Of a stretch of DNA of 60,545 nucleotides, positions 45,660 through 53,840 are shown piece after piece (positions within the stretch are counted from its first letter, which is position 1; every line of letters starts with the position of its first letter). The DNA is from GYS-P2D sp964414425 (lineage in GTDB: Bacteria; Bacteroidota; Bacteroidia; Chitinophagales; Saprospiraceae), in assembly GCA_964414425.1 (NCBI GenBank), contig CAYPWL010000022.1:1-60545 (forward strand), read 5' to 3'. The notes under the pieces are model-generated. The model had not been told where the DNA came from. It did not search any database and saw only the letters and a list, made by a program, of their open reading frames with translations. The translations under genes were made by a program, and so were the position numbers.

Positions 45660-46484
45660 ATGTCAAAATACGGTACTCCTTTCTTACTATTCGTTGTGTT
45701 GTCATTCTTGGGATGTGGGTCTTCCGATGATGACAGCATGCAGGAGATTCAGGATTTTATCCTTCGCCAACCACTTGAGTTTACGCGGTCTACGACAGGC
45801 TTATATTATTCTATAGAGCGTTCTACTGGATCAGATAGAGCGAGGTTTTCAGATTTCGTTCAGTTTGATTTCAGGCAATTTGATATTAATCGTTTTGAGA
45901 TTGCCAACTCCTTAAATATGGGGACACCAGCAGCTATAGAAGTAGATCTGTTACTTGATGGTCTTGCAGAAGCGATGCTCTTTCTGGGGCCTGGTGATCG
46001 TGGCACCTTTATAGTGCCACCGAGTCTATCCAGCGAAGAAATCACAGAAGGTGCTCTAATCTATGAGATTGACATGCTTGGCGTATTTGAGGATGTAGTT
46101 GAGTATAATGATCAATTGTTTTTGGATTATTTCGAAGAGAATGGTATCCCTGTACCTCAGCGTATGGATAATGGCTTATATATAGAGATCGATGAACCTG
46201 GTAACGAAATTAGGCCCAATGAGACATCTGCGATTACCATTGCCTACGAGGGATTTTTAGTTGATGGGACTGTTTTTGATTCTACCATTGAGCGAGGTAC
46301 TGCTGAGCGATTTCGGCTTAATCAGGTCATAGAGGGTTGGCGTATCGCATTGCAATCGTTTGGTGTAGGTGGGACCGGCACAATCTATATCCCTTCTTAT
46401 CTCGGGTTTGGTCCGGCGGGGAGTACAGGTGTTCCACCTAATGCTCCGCTTATCTTCGATATAGAATTAATCAATGTGAATTAG
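45660..46484 (+). CDS. FKBP-type lipoprotein, paralogue of its neighbour
   Basis: A 274-residue protein with lipobox VVLSFLGC followed by GSSDDDS. Same two-domain layout as the preceding gene; RMDNGLYIEIDEPGNEIRP is nearly the same as its neighbour's RMDNGLYIKIDEPGNDVRP, so the pair arose by duplication. The C-terminal domain has VFDSTIERG, VIEGWRIAL and VPPNAPLIFDIEL. The N-terminal domain is degenerate. The next gene begins one base after this stop. Confidence 0.8.
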   Translation: MSKYGTPFLLFVVLSFLGCGSSDDDSMQEIQDFILRQPLEFTRSTTGLYYSIERSTGSDRARFSDFVQFDFRQFDINRFEIANSLNMGTPAAIEVDLLLDGLAEAMLFLGPGDRGTFIVPPSLSSEEITEGALIYEIDMLGVFEDVVEYNDQLFLDYFEENGIPVPQRMDNGLYIEIDEPGNEIRPNETSAITIAYEGFLVDGTVFDSTIERGTAERFRLNQVIEGWRIALQSFGVGGTGTIYIPSYLGFGPAGSTGVPPNAPLIFDIELINVN

Positions 46485-47345
46485 ATGAGACTGGGCCTCA
46501 TTGCAGTACTACTTGTCGGCGGGATATACTATTCGTGTTCTTCTGATAACAATGAGACTATTTTAGAGCAGATATCGTCTATAGAGTCTTTCGTGGAGGC
46601 TCGATCAGAAAGCTTCGAATCAATATCTCCAGAGCTATTTGTCTCGGTAATTGATAGCGGGGATATGGAAGCTCCTGTCTTTGCGAGTACAACGATTATA
46701 GAGTATGTTATCACTGATCTCAATGAACAAGTACTGGACGCCCCAGAAATACCAATCACTATACCGTTCAATCGTCTGATAGACGGTCTGGCTACTGGAC
46801 TGAGGCAAACAGGTCGTGGTGGTCGAGTATTAATCGTCATGAGCTCAGATGAAGCTTTTGGCGAAATCGGAGACACCAGAATACCGCCGAATACGCCCAT
46901 TTTTGCGGATGCAACCTTAGTTGAGCACTGGCAGGACATAACGGATCTCCATGAGCGTCAAATCCAAATTTTCTTACAAGAAAACTTGTTACCAGATCCT
47001 ATGCTGGCTAACAACTCCTTTTATGTTTTTGGAGATACGCTGACGACAGCAGCGCCAATAGATTCTTCCTTGGAAATCCAAGATACGAGCGCAGTCGTGA
47101 CACTTAACTATCTGGGTTATCTACTTGATGGTACCATATTTGACGATCGGTATGTCACCCAAGACACTACAGTGAGACTATCCCAGACCATCCAAGGATG
47201 GCAAGATGTTCTAGTCAATTTTTCTCAAGGGTGGAGTGGGAGCATGTTTCTACTGCCAGCATCCGCCTTTGGATCAGAAGGATATAGGAGCGTACCAGCA
47301 GATACACCAGTCGCATTTGACTTTACGATTGTAGGTGTAGATTAA
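46485..47345 (+). CDS. FKBP-type lipoprotein, most divergent of the set
   Basis: A 286-residue protein starting MRLGLIAVLLVGGIYYSC, followed by SSDNNE. Two FKBP-like domains are visible (IPFNRLIDGLATGLRQTGRGG then TIQGWQDVLVNFSQGWSGSM). The C-terminal domain keeps FDDR and PADTPVAFDFTI but departs from the isomerase active site more than the others, so a chaperone-like role is plausible. It abuts the previous gene with no spacing, and its stop is directly followed by the stop of the convergent YtxJ gene. Confidence 0.75.
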   Translation: MRLGLIAVLLVGGIYYSCSSDNNETILEQISSIESFVEARSESFESISPELFVSVIDSGDMEAPVFASTTIIEYVITDLNEQVLDAPEIPITIPFNRLIDGLATGLRQTGRGGRVLIVMSSDEAFGEIGDTRIPPNTPIFADATLVEHWQDITDLHERQIQIFLQENLLPDPMLANNSFYVFGDTLTTAAPIDSSLEIQDTSAVVTLNYLGYLLDGTIFDDRYVTQDTTVRLSQTIQGWQDVLVNFSQGWSGSMFLLPASAFGSEGYRSVPADTPVAFDFTIVGVD

Positions 47346-47738
47346 CTACGCCAATCGTGCCACAGCACTATTTATATCTCCTACGCTTATATTATGATGA
47401 GATGTGTCGTAGATGCTCTCTCCGTTACTGATGATCAATATCTGGGGAGACTGATGAACTACCTTATATCTATCCGCAATGGCATTAGATACATCTCTAT
47501 GGTTGAGTAGGTCCAGATAAAAACATGGCAAATCTGAGCTTAGATTATCCCAATCTGACTCAAGTCTATATTTAGCTCCACTACTGATACCGCATGTAAC
47601 ACTATGCTTGAAGAGCATAACAGGCTTTTCTTGTGATGCTTGATCTACTTGATCGAGATCAGTGATTTTTCTGATCGGAGTCCAGCTTTCAGGTATGTCC
47701 GCTTGTTGTGAATCTTTCAGTATTTTTAAGAATCCCAT
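47346..47738 (-). CDS. ytxJ: Bacillithiol system redox protein YtxJ-like (DUF2847)
   Basis: A 130-residue cytoplasmic protein. FKHSVTCGISSGAKYRLE matches the YtxJ pattern KHS.TC.IS, where the cysteine is proposed to work as a monothiol bacilliredoxin; PQILIISNGESIYDTSH is the strand after cis-proline. Its role is thought to be removing bacillithiol from protein thiols. A YpdA-like reductase gene lies about 5 kb further along, so the organism probably makes bacillithiol. Confidence 0.85.
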   Translation of the reverse strand: MGFLKILKDSQQADIPESWTPIRKITDLDQVDQASQEKPVMLFKHSVTCGISSGAKYRLESDWDNLSSDLPCFYLDLLNHRDVSNAIADRYKVVHQSPQILIISNGESIYDTSHHNISVGDINSAVARLA

Positions 47739-47801
47739 AGTTTTGTGTATTAGTCAATGAAACAAATAAGCACTATCAAAGTTCCTGACTCCTCCTATAT
47801 G

Positions 47802-49208
47802 TTAGAATTCTTCTGGAACTTGATCAATAATTGTCTTAATCTCGACGTCTAACTTTAGTAGGGCATCAATACTATTGTGGTGAAGCTCGAGATGATCAAT
47901 GTCATAATCTCCCCAATCGAGTTGTAAATCAATATTGCTCTTAGTCTTAAAGTCAGAGAGTACATCATATAACTCTTCCTGCGCAGTAGTGATATATTCT
48001 TTTAAGTCGAACACCAGTGCAGTATTGAGCTGATCATGGATATAGCCTTTCTTGATCCAAGCGGCTGTCTTATGTAGTAGGTTATTTGTTTTTAGGGACC
48101 AATCGATATTTTTTGCGCTTAGTATGCCATTGTTATATACGGGCTGCCCTGATATACTGATGATTCCGTTGAATGATCCTGAGGTCTTGATATCGACAGA
48201 GATCAAGTTAGGCTCGCCGCTTATTTTTAAATCTTCAACTTTAACTGTTCTTCCACCATTGCTAAAGGATTGATTAACCAAATTAGATTTAGCAAGATTA
48301 GTTAGATAGTCATAGTCCATCTCTCCATAGATTTGAAAAGTACTTATGGAGCCAATATTCTCATTCCATGTAAATGGTGGCAGAGATTTCGGGCGGTCTG
48401 AAGCTGGTTTTTGGGTTCTTACAATAGTCTTAAACGGAGCATAGATCCTACCAGAGATGTAGTCCTCTTTGTTAATCCATGGGGAGAAGTGGATACTATC
48501 CGTTTCCATGTCTATCCACCCACCGATCGCCTGATCGAGTTCATAAGGCTGAAGTATCGGACCCAGTAATAGTTCTGTTTGATTTTTGAGATCAAAGTTG
48601 TTTTGGAGTGCTTCATCTATACCTTTCTCGACGATCGGTTTGATTCGTTCTGATATTTCAGTAGTAAAAGCACCAATCGAGAAGTCGAATATCCCTACAC
48701 CTAATTTGGGCTTCTGGATCCAGTCATAATCTATGATTTCTGTGGTAGAGGCCATCTTCCAGTTGGAGCTGATCTCGACAGCAGATATAATTGTGAGATC
48801 AATTTCGCCATAAGCATTCCACTTACCTAAAAATGATTCTTTAGTGACATCGAGCTTTAGGGGCAACTTGATTAAGACCTGTTTATCCTGGAGCTCTAGT
48901 TGACAGGTGGAGAGTCGAGTTGCTGTAACTTCGACACCTCGATCAGCATATATAGTCTGTGCTAATAGACTGTCCAGATAGCCATTAATATAACTGTTGA
49001 GACTGAGTTTATTGATGTTATATTCAAATGCCAGTGTGGACAGCGGTATGTCCTTTCGGGGTGATTTGATTTCTTGAGTTACCGGTTCCTCCACTACGAT
49101 TTGTTTGCTCCCACATGCTCCGAATAGTAATATCGATATTACCACAATCGCTAAGTAACTTGGGACTTGCCTATTCTCTAATATCTGTGTATCCCTCAGA
49201 GACAACAT
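47802..49208 (-). CDS. DUF4403 family lipoprotein
   Basis: A 468-residue protein with lipobox ISILLFGACGS. DUF4403 features: an N-terminal STLAFEYNINKLSLNSYIN segment, then YADRGVEVTATRLS and QVLIKLPLKLDV, and several repeated 'W.. .PKL..G.F.F..G' strands. The fold resembles lipid-binding TULIP-like or SRPBCC proteins by composition, but the function is unknown. It lies 59 bases downstream of the next lipoprotein gene on the same strand. Confidence 0.75.
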   Translation of the reverse strand: MLSLRDTQILENRQVPSYLAIVVISILLFGACGSKQIVVEEPVTQEIKSPRKDIPLSTLAFEYNINKLSLNSYINGYLDSLLAQTIYADRGVEVTATRLSTCQLELQDKQVLIKLPLKLDVTKESFLGKWNAYGEIDLTIISAVEISSNWKMASTTEIIDYDWIQKPKLGVGIFDFSIGAFTTEISERIKPIVEKGIDEALQNNFDLKNQTELLLGPILQPYELDQAIGGWIDMETDSIHFSPWINKEDYISGRIYAPFKTIVRTQKPASDRPKSLPPFTWNENIGSISTFQIYGEMDYDYLTNLAKSNLVNQSFSNGGRTVKVEDLKISGEPNLISVDIKTSGSFNGIISISGQPVYNNGILSAKNIDWSLKTNNLLHKTAAWIKKGYIHDQLNTALVFDLKEYITTAQEELYDVLSDFKTKSNIDLQLDWGDYDIDHLELHHNSIDALLKLDVEIKTIIDQVPEEF

Positions 49209-49267
49209 GCTATAAAAATAAGGAGAGGTTTTTACATCATGTGTTAAAACCTATCCTCTTATTCGTC

Positions 49268-50428
49268 TTATTCTAAGTGTCTTGAGACAATATTGCTGAA
49301 GACTTCATACATCTCTTGGCGCCCCTCAGTGATCATAGCATAATCACTGGGGAAGGCATCTATCTTACTATTTCCCTCCAGTATACCACTTGGGATTGCT
49401 CTGCGGTCGCCTGTCACCCTATGGCCTTCGCTCACAAAATCTATGAGTATCTCTATCGGCTCAACGGCAATCGTCAATCCAGTTTTAGGATCTATGATTT
49501 CGGCGATCCCTAAGAGTTCTGCATTCTTTGACCTTGCGATATGTCTTGTACGACCACGGAACACCTCTATTACTTTTTCTTGTAGGGTATTGCCGAGACT
49601 GTCTGTTGCAATAGTACCATCACGCCTTACGATGTCCTGCCAGATCTCCGTCTCCTTGACGAATGACTCACTGTTGATGTGCTCTTGTTCCGCGGATATA
49701 TGAGCATCACTAAGTGTGAGCGTGGTGATCAGGTCAAATTCTTCTCGAGCTAGGGCAGTATAGTAATACTTAGTCCAGCTCCTCTCTGGTAACCTTAGTA
49801 AGTTAGTCCATGTGTTACCACCATCGACATGATCATCTACAGTAACTAAGACATGCGTAGTGCCGAGATCAAGGCTGTAGTTGATATTCGCTGCCAATCT
49901 TGGATGGTCCCACTCAAATGATTCTGCTTGATGGAACTGGCCATACGCACGGCGGGCTAGATATTTGTCTCCAGTTGTCTCAGCAATCTTAAGGAGCTCG
50001 ATTCCTATATCGTAATATTTTGAAGCAGCAAGGTTTGCAGCATTTGCCTTAGGTTCTCTCACAGGGATGATATCAAAGTAAGCCTGATAACCATCCTTAC
50101 TGATCAATGGTAGATAAGGAGTGATACGATCTTGACGCTTGAGGACCTTTTCATAAGTATAGTACACATCGGCCCAAGAGTCTGCGTCATCCTTAGTGGT
50201 GAGATATGCGATATGCTCGAGGTCTTGAGCATTTATTTTGGCATAAGCTTCTTCAAGAGCACGCACATGCTTTGTTTTCTTATTCTTCTTGCCGGCAAGC
50301 TTGCGAGCGGCGAGTTCAATGGCATCATCATATTTTCCTTGGTCAACAAGCTTCTCTACGCTGGCGCAAGAACTCATCATGATGCAGTACAATACGAGTG
50401 GGTAAAGTAAACGTTTCATAGGCTTCAT
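49268..50428 (-). CDS. Lipoprotein of unknown function with TPR-like helices
   Basis: A 386-residue protein with lipobox LYCIMMSSCAS. Residues about 25-150 are alpha-helical with TPR-like spacing (VDQGKYDDAIELAARKLAG). The C-terminal half has beta-rich character and no catalytic motif. The start at 50428 (MKPMKRLLY) or 50419 (MKRLLY) cannot be separated. Near the start, CATGAAAAATGAAG resembles the half-site found upstream of the AAA ATPase, possibly by chance. Confidence 0.7.
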   Translation of the reverse strand: MKPMKRLLYPLVLYCIMMSSCASVEKLVDQGKYDDAIELAARKLAGKKNKKTKHVRALEEAYAKINAQDLEHIAYLTTKDDADSWADVYYTYEKVLKRQDRITPYLPLISKDGYQAYFDIIPVREPKANAANLAASKYYDIGIELLKIAETTGDKYLARRAYGQFHQAESFEWDHPRLAANINYSLDLGTTHVLVTVDDHVDGGNTWTNLLRLPERSWTKYYYTALAREEFDLITTLTLSDAHISAEQEHINSESFVKETEIWQDIVRRDGTIATDSLGNTLQEKVIEVFRGRTRHIARSKNAELLGIAEIIDPKTGLTIAVEPIEILIDFVSEGHRVTGDRRAIPSGILEGNSKIDAFPSDYAMITEGRQEMYEVFSNIVSRHLE

Positions 50429-50455
50429 TTTTCATGAAGACTCCTATGATGTCTA

Positions 50456-51019
50456 TTAAGTTAGCTTTAAACGATATATTATAACAATTTTAACCCTTAT
50501 TGTATTATAAAGTATCGATCGAGCCTTATAGAGGCAGTATAAAATATGCTTAAAATGACAACCAGTAGTCGATCTGACTACATAACGTCGAGTGCCTGTA
50601 CTAAGTAGGTAAGCACGAAGGGCAAGGCGACCCAAAACCATGAATTGGCCCAGATGATCATAGCGATCATAATCACTAATGATACGGCGAAGTAAATCCA
50701 GTATTTGCCAGTTGATTTTGTTGTTTCTGCCATGATCTTTAATTCTGCTGCAAAAATAAGGTGTTATCCGTATTGAGCAAGCGTAGACGCAGAAATTAGT
50801 TAGAGTAGAATGCAGTATTTGGATATTATTCTTTTTGATAAAAGTTTCTAATCGTAGGTTATTCTCCTTAAATCGATTAGCATTTTTGAATCCTGACTGC
50901 AACTCAGCAACAACTATAAAAGGCAATAGTATCTCAGTCGAACTTGACAGAATCTCAAGAATCTGTTGATTTTGATTACTTATTGCTCTGAAGATATTGG
51001 TATCAAGACAAAGTTTCAT
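50456..51019 (-). pseudogene. VapC-like PIN toxin, truncated at the 3' end
   Basis: The first 70 residues read as a PIN domain (MKLCLDTNIFRAI; D6 and E39 in VVAELQSGF). After about residue 75 the PIN sequence stops: the distal catalytic aspartates are missing and the frame runs through the unrelated 51-residue membrane-protein gene out of phase. The remaining sequence is therefore a remnant. The antitoxin upstream overlaps this start and is also broken. The real remnant lies at about 50790-51019. Confidence 0.7.
50578..50733 (-). CDS. 51-residue membrane protein
   Basis: ATG at 50731-50733, stop TAG at 50578-50580. The translation starts MAETTKSTGKYWIYF and contains two hydrophobic segments (about 11-28 and 33-47), ending TYLVQALDVM. 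It is in a different frame from the PIN remnant, which reads across it. Composition and layout fit a small inner-membrane protein; I do not recognise a named family. Confidence 0.55.
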   Translation of the reverse strand: MAETTKSTGKYWIYFAVSLVIMIAMIIWANSWFWVALPFVLTYLVQALDVM

Positions 51020-51269
51020 CTCCAGAGAAATTATGACTTATCGAATCAAAGAATGAAATATGCTCTTCCATGTTGTCCCATTCTTGATCTGAATACATGC
51101 CAAAAAGATCACTGAAATCTCATTTAGGTATGTTGTTTTCCCCAATACCCAAAGTTGACCGTAAAATTCCTTTTACAAGTTTATTCATGCTGAGATTTTT
51201 CTCTTCTGCTTTCTGAAGAAGTAACTGGTAGAGCTTTTCATCAACTTTGTGAAGTGTGAATGATTTCAT
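51003..51269 (-). pseudogene. RHH-type antitoxin broken by an in-frame TGA
   Basis: Reading from ATG at 51267-51269 gives MKSFTLHKVDEKLYQLL..KNLSMNKLVKGILRSTLG, an antitoxin DNA-binding segment, then a TGA at 51120-51122 (codon 50). After it the frame continues DFSDLFGMYSDQEWDN, the toxin-binding end typical of such antitoxins, to a TGA at 51003-51005. That final stop overlaps the start of the toxin, the usual coupling layout. A single base change would explain the loss. Confidence 0.65.
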
Positions 51270-51359
51270 GTTTAATTAATATGGTTCATAATTTTATAGA
51301 TAATTGTCAATTAAGAGTTCTGACTTTTTTCGAGATGTTGGTTTCTATAATCATGGGAT

Positions 51360-52517
51360 TCACTCCAATCCCCTTACAACTGCTTCCAAAAACGTTTTAA
51401 CTGGTATCACTTCAATATTCTCTGATATCGGATAGCGATCTGAGCTGTGTGTGATGATATAGTTGCGCTCAGTGCCGACGTCGCCGATGGCAATGTTCAT
51501 GCCTTTAGATATTTTAGGAGCATTGGTCAGTTTGATCTCGCAGGAGATGTAGGGCTCATCGGAGCGTGTGATGAGTAGATCTATCTCAGCTCCTTGATGT
51601 GTGCGATAAAATGATAAGCCGTAAGGTGGCTTAAGGATGGCACGAACTTGATTGATGACATATGTCTCCCATGAGAAGCCTGCCTCTGGATGACCCAATA
51701 GTGCGTCAAGAGTAGATATACCGAGAAAGCTGTGCAGGACTCCAGTATCGTTGAGGTAATATTTGGGAGACTTTACGAGGCGCTTCTTTAGGTTGCGATA
51801 GTAGGGTGCTAACTCATATATGAGGAATGTATTAATAAACATGTCATAGTAATCCCTGACGGTAGTATTAGACACCTGTAGTGATCGACTCATCTGATTG
51901 TAGTTGCTCAGTTTGGCATTGAGGTGTGCCGCCATAGTCCAAAACTTATGGTGGAAGCTTGGATTATTAGGGAGGCCGAGCATCATGAGGTCTTTCTCAA
52001 CATATGATCGTATGAAGTTCTGTCGCCATCTTTCGCTGCTCTTATGAGACTTGGCGAGATAGGAGAGCGGAAACCCACCTCTGAGCCAATGCAGATTGGG
52101 ATCCTCGGTTTGTACTTCTGGGTAGGTTAATGGGTGTAGGTCTATGTAGGCGATACGACCTGCCAATGACTCAGCAGCATGCCGCATCAATGCGGGAGAT
52201 GCAGATCCTAATAATAGAAACCTCCCAGGGCACCTATCCTGATCTATTAACGCTCTTAGTATGGCAAATAGCTCTTGTTGTATCTGTATCTCATCGAGTA
52301 TGATCAGATGATCGCTATAGCTGTTGAAAAACAATGATGGATTGACCAGCTTAGCTCGATCATCAGGCAACTCTAAGTCGAGGTATATTGACTTTCGGCT
52401 CGCTGCTATATGCTTCGCCAGAGTAGTCTTGCCAACCTGTCGAGGGCCGAGTATCCCCACAGCGGGATATTCACCGATGATCTCTAATAGTTCTGCAACT
52501 TGCTCTCTGATAATCAT
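51360..52517 (-). CDS. DUF4143-type AAA ATPase
   Basis: A 385-residue cytoplasmic protein: Walker A GPRQVGKTT (24-32), Walker B LIILDEI (71-77), LLGSASPALM as a sensor-like strand, and a DUF4143 C-terminal domain with a winged-helix-like middle (TTVRDYYDMFINTFLIYEL) and an end GAEIDLLIT..SCEIK, which looks like a PD-(D/E)XK nuclease-like site. The family is multi-copy in many Bacteroidota and its target is unknown. The upstream region holds two palindromes and two half-copies. Confidence 0.85.
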   Translation of the reverse strand: MIIREQVAELLEIIGEYPAVGILGPRQVGKTTLAKHIAASRKSIYLDLELPDDRAKLVNPSLFFNSYSDHLIILDEIQIQQELFAILRALIDQDRCPGRFLLLGSASPALMRHAAESLAGRIAYIDLHPLTYPEVQTEDPNLHWLRGGFPLSYLAKSHKSSERWRQNFIRSYVEKDLMMLGLPNNPSFHHKFWTMAAHLNAKLSNYNQMSRSLQVSNTTVRDYYDMFINTFLIYELAPYYRNLKKRLVKSPKYYLNDTGVLHSFLGISTLDALLGHPEAGFSWETYVINQVRAILKPPYGLSFYRTHQGAEIDLLITRSDEPYISCEIKLTNAPKISKGMNIAIGDVGTERNYIITHSSDRYPISENIEVIPVKTFLEAVVRGLE

Positions 52518-52534
52518 GGTTCAAATCTATTCAT

Positions 52535-52577
52535 TTACCATGAAAAATAGAAGTTTAGGTTCTATATATCATGGTAA
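52535..52577. repeat. Palindrome 1 upstream of the AAA ATPase
   Basis: Arms of 18 bases, TTACCATGAAAAATAGAA and TTCTATATATCATGGTAA, agree at 16 of 18 positions around a 7-base centre GTTTAGG. It starts 18 bases from the ATPase start codon, so it lies in the promoter or leader. Its plus strand reads as a 13-codon frame, MKNRSLGSIYHGN. Confidence 0.8.
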
Positions 52578-52590
52578 TTAGGGTTATAAT

Positions 52591-52611
52591 ACCATGAAAA
52601 ATAGAGAATTG
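52591..52611 (+). repeat. Half-copy of the palindrome arm (site 2)
   Basis: ACCATGAAAAATAGAGAAT repeats the arm of palindrome 1 for 15 bases without a matching second arm. Confidence 0.6.
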
Positions 52612-52729
52612 TGGATAAGTGTTTAAGTATGAATACCATCCGTAGTAATGTCATGTTCAAGAGATATTAAATAAATCATTGATAACCAACGATTTGTACA
52701 AATTTTACTTGTGTTATGGCTTTATTTAA

Positions 52730-52766
52730 CCATGAAAAATGGAAGTATAAGTTCCGTATTTCATGG
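52730..52766. repeat. Palindrome 2 upstream of the AAA ATPase
   Basis: Arms CCATGAAAAATGGAA and TTCCGTATTTCATGG agree at 13 of 15 positions around a 7-base centre GTATAAG. Compared with palindrome 1 the inner arm changes AGAA/TTCT to GGAA/TTCC, a matched change on both sides. The plus strand reads as MKNGSISSVFHGK. Confidence 0.8.
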
Positions 52767-52782
52767 CAAATAGCACATTTTA

Positions 52783-52800
52783 ACCATGAAAAATGAAAGT
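52783..52800 (+). repeat. Half-copy of the palindrome arm (site 4)
   Basis: ACCATGAAAAATGAAAGT repeats the arm for about 13 bases without a second arm. It lies 48 bases before the end of the YpdA-like gene. The 331-base stretch 52518-52848 otherwise holds no gene. Confidence 0.6.
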
Positions 52801-52848
52801 AAATTCTCGATAAAACACCTAAGAGTACTCTCTACTCACACACCTGCT

Positions 52849-53805
52849 CTAACTCAAAATACTCCCTACAATCCTCTCCCCATGATCACGAGTATTCTCA
52901 ATGAATAGCTCACTGGTCTTTCGGCCAGCATTGACCACACCGGCTACATAGATGCCTTTTTGAGTGGTCTCGAGGGTATCTGGATTATAATCGGGTTTCT
53001 GGTGTTCTCCAGTGGTGGGGACCATCAATAGATCGAGTAGGGCATAATCAGGCTGATAGCCTGTCATAGCAAGTACGAAGTCATTGTCTATGGTCCAAGT
53101 TTTACTCTTGTTCTTTAGGGTGGCGCTGCCTGGGGCGATTTCGACGACTTCGGTTTCGAAGTTTGCGGTGATGGACCCTTCCTTTATCCTGTTCTCTATG
53201 TTGGGCTTTATCCAGTATTTTACTCTTGAGTAGATCTCTTGAGATCTGATGGCCATGGTGACTGCTGAAGCGCCTTTCTGCCAGCACTCGAGTGCTACAT
53301 CACAAGCACTGTTCGCAGCTCCGATAACCAGTACTTTTTGGCCGACGTATGGATGGACCTCATCATAATAGTGCTTGACCTTCGGAAGGTCTTCACCTGG
53401 TATGTTAAGCATCCTCGGGGTATCGTAAAATCCAGTAGTAACTGCTATATTCTTAGTCTGATAAGTTCCTTTAGTTGTTTTGAGCTCATATCCTTGAGCA
53501 GATTCTGACAGCTTCACTGCAGGCTCATAATAGCGCATGTTAAGATCATAGCTCTCGACAATGCGGCGATAGTATTCCAGTGCCTCTCGCCGAGTAGGCT
53601 TCTCTGTATGAGAGATGAATGGGATGTCTGCGATCTCCAGATTCTTAGAGGTGCTGAAGAAGGTCATGTTAGCTGGAAAGTGATATAGCGAATTAACAAG
53701 CACCCCCTTTTCAACAACGAGATACTTTAGACCTGCCTGCTGGGCAGCAACCGCTACATTGATACCTGTAGGTCCACCGCCTACGATGATCAGATCATAT
53801 GACAT
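52849..53805 (-). CDS. ypdA: YpdA-family bacillithiol disulfide reductase-like flavoprotein
   Basis: A 318-residue cytoplasmic pyridine-nucleotide-disulfide-type oxidoreductase: FAD motif IIVGGGPTGI near residue 6, NAD(P) motif VLVIGAANSACDVA near 158, and the closing IYVAGVVNAG. This arrangement without a CxxC matches YpdA, the NADPH-dependent enzyme proposed to recycle bacillithiol disulfide. Together with the YtxJ-like gene it points to bacillithiol use. The upstream neighbour on the same strand is the large T9SS protein, which starts elsewhere. Confidence 0.83.
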   Translation of the reverse strand: MSYDLIIVGGGPTGINVAVAAQQAGLKYLVVEKGVLVNSLYHFPANMTFFSTSKNLEIADIPFISHTEKPTRREALEYYRRIVESYDLNMRYYEPAVKLSESAQGYELKTTKGTYQTKNIAVTTGFYDTPRMLNIPGEDLPKVKHYYDEVHPYVGQKVLVIGAANSACDVALECWQKGASAVTMAIRSQEIYSRVKYWIKPNIENRIKEGSITANFETEVVEIAPGSATLKNKSKTWTIDNDFVLAMTGYQPDYALLDLLMVPTTGEHQKPDYNPDTLETTQKGIYVAGVVNAGRKTSELFIENTRDHGERIVGSILS

Positions 53806-53840
53806 AGTAGTATTCCTTGTTAGACCTTGGTTGCAGACGA

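Noticed and set aside
50424..50440. CATGAAAAATGAAG near the start of the lipoprotein gene at 49268-50428 as another palindrome half-site
   Set aside because: The match is short and overlaps a start codon region; chance cannot be excluded.
51120..51122. TGA in the antitoxin read as an amino acid
   Set aside because: TGA ends ordinary genes elsewhere in this window and the toxin partner is also broken, so decay is the simpler explanation.
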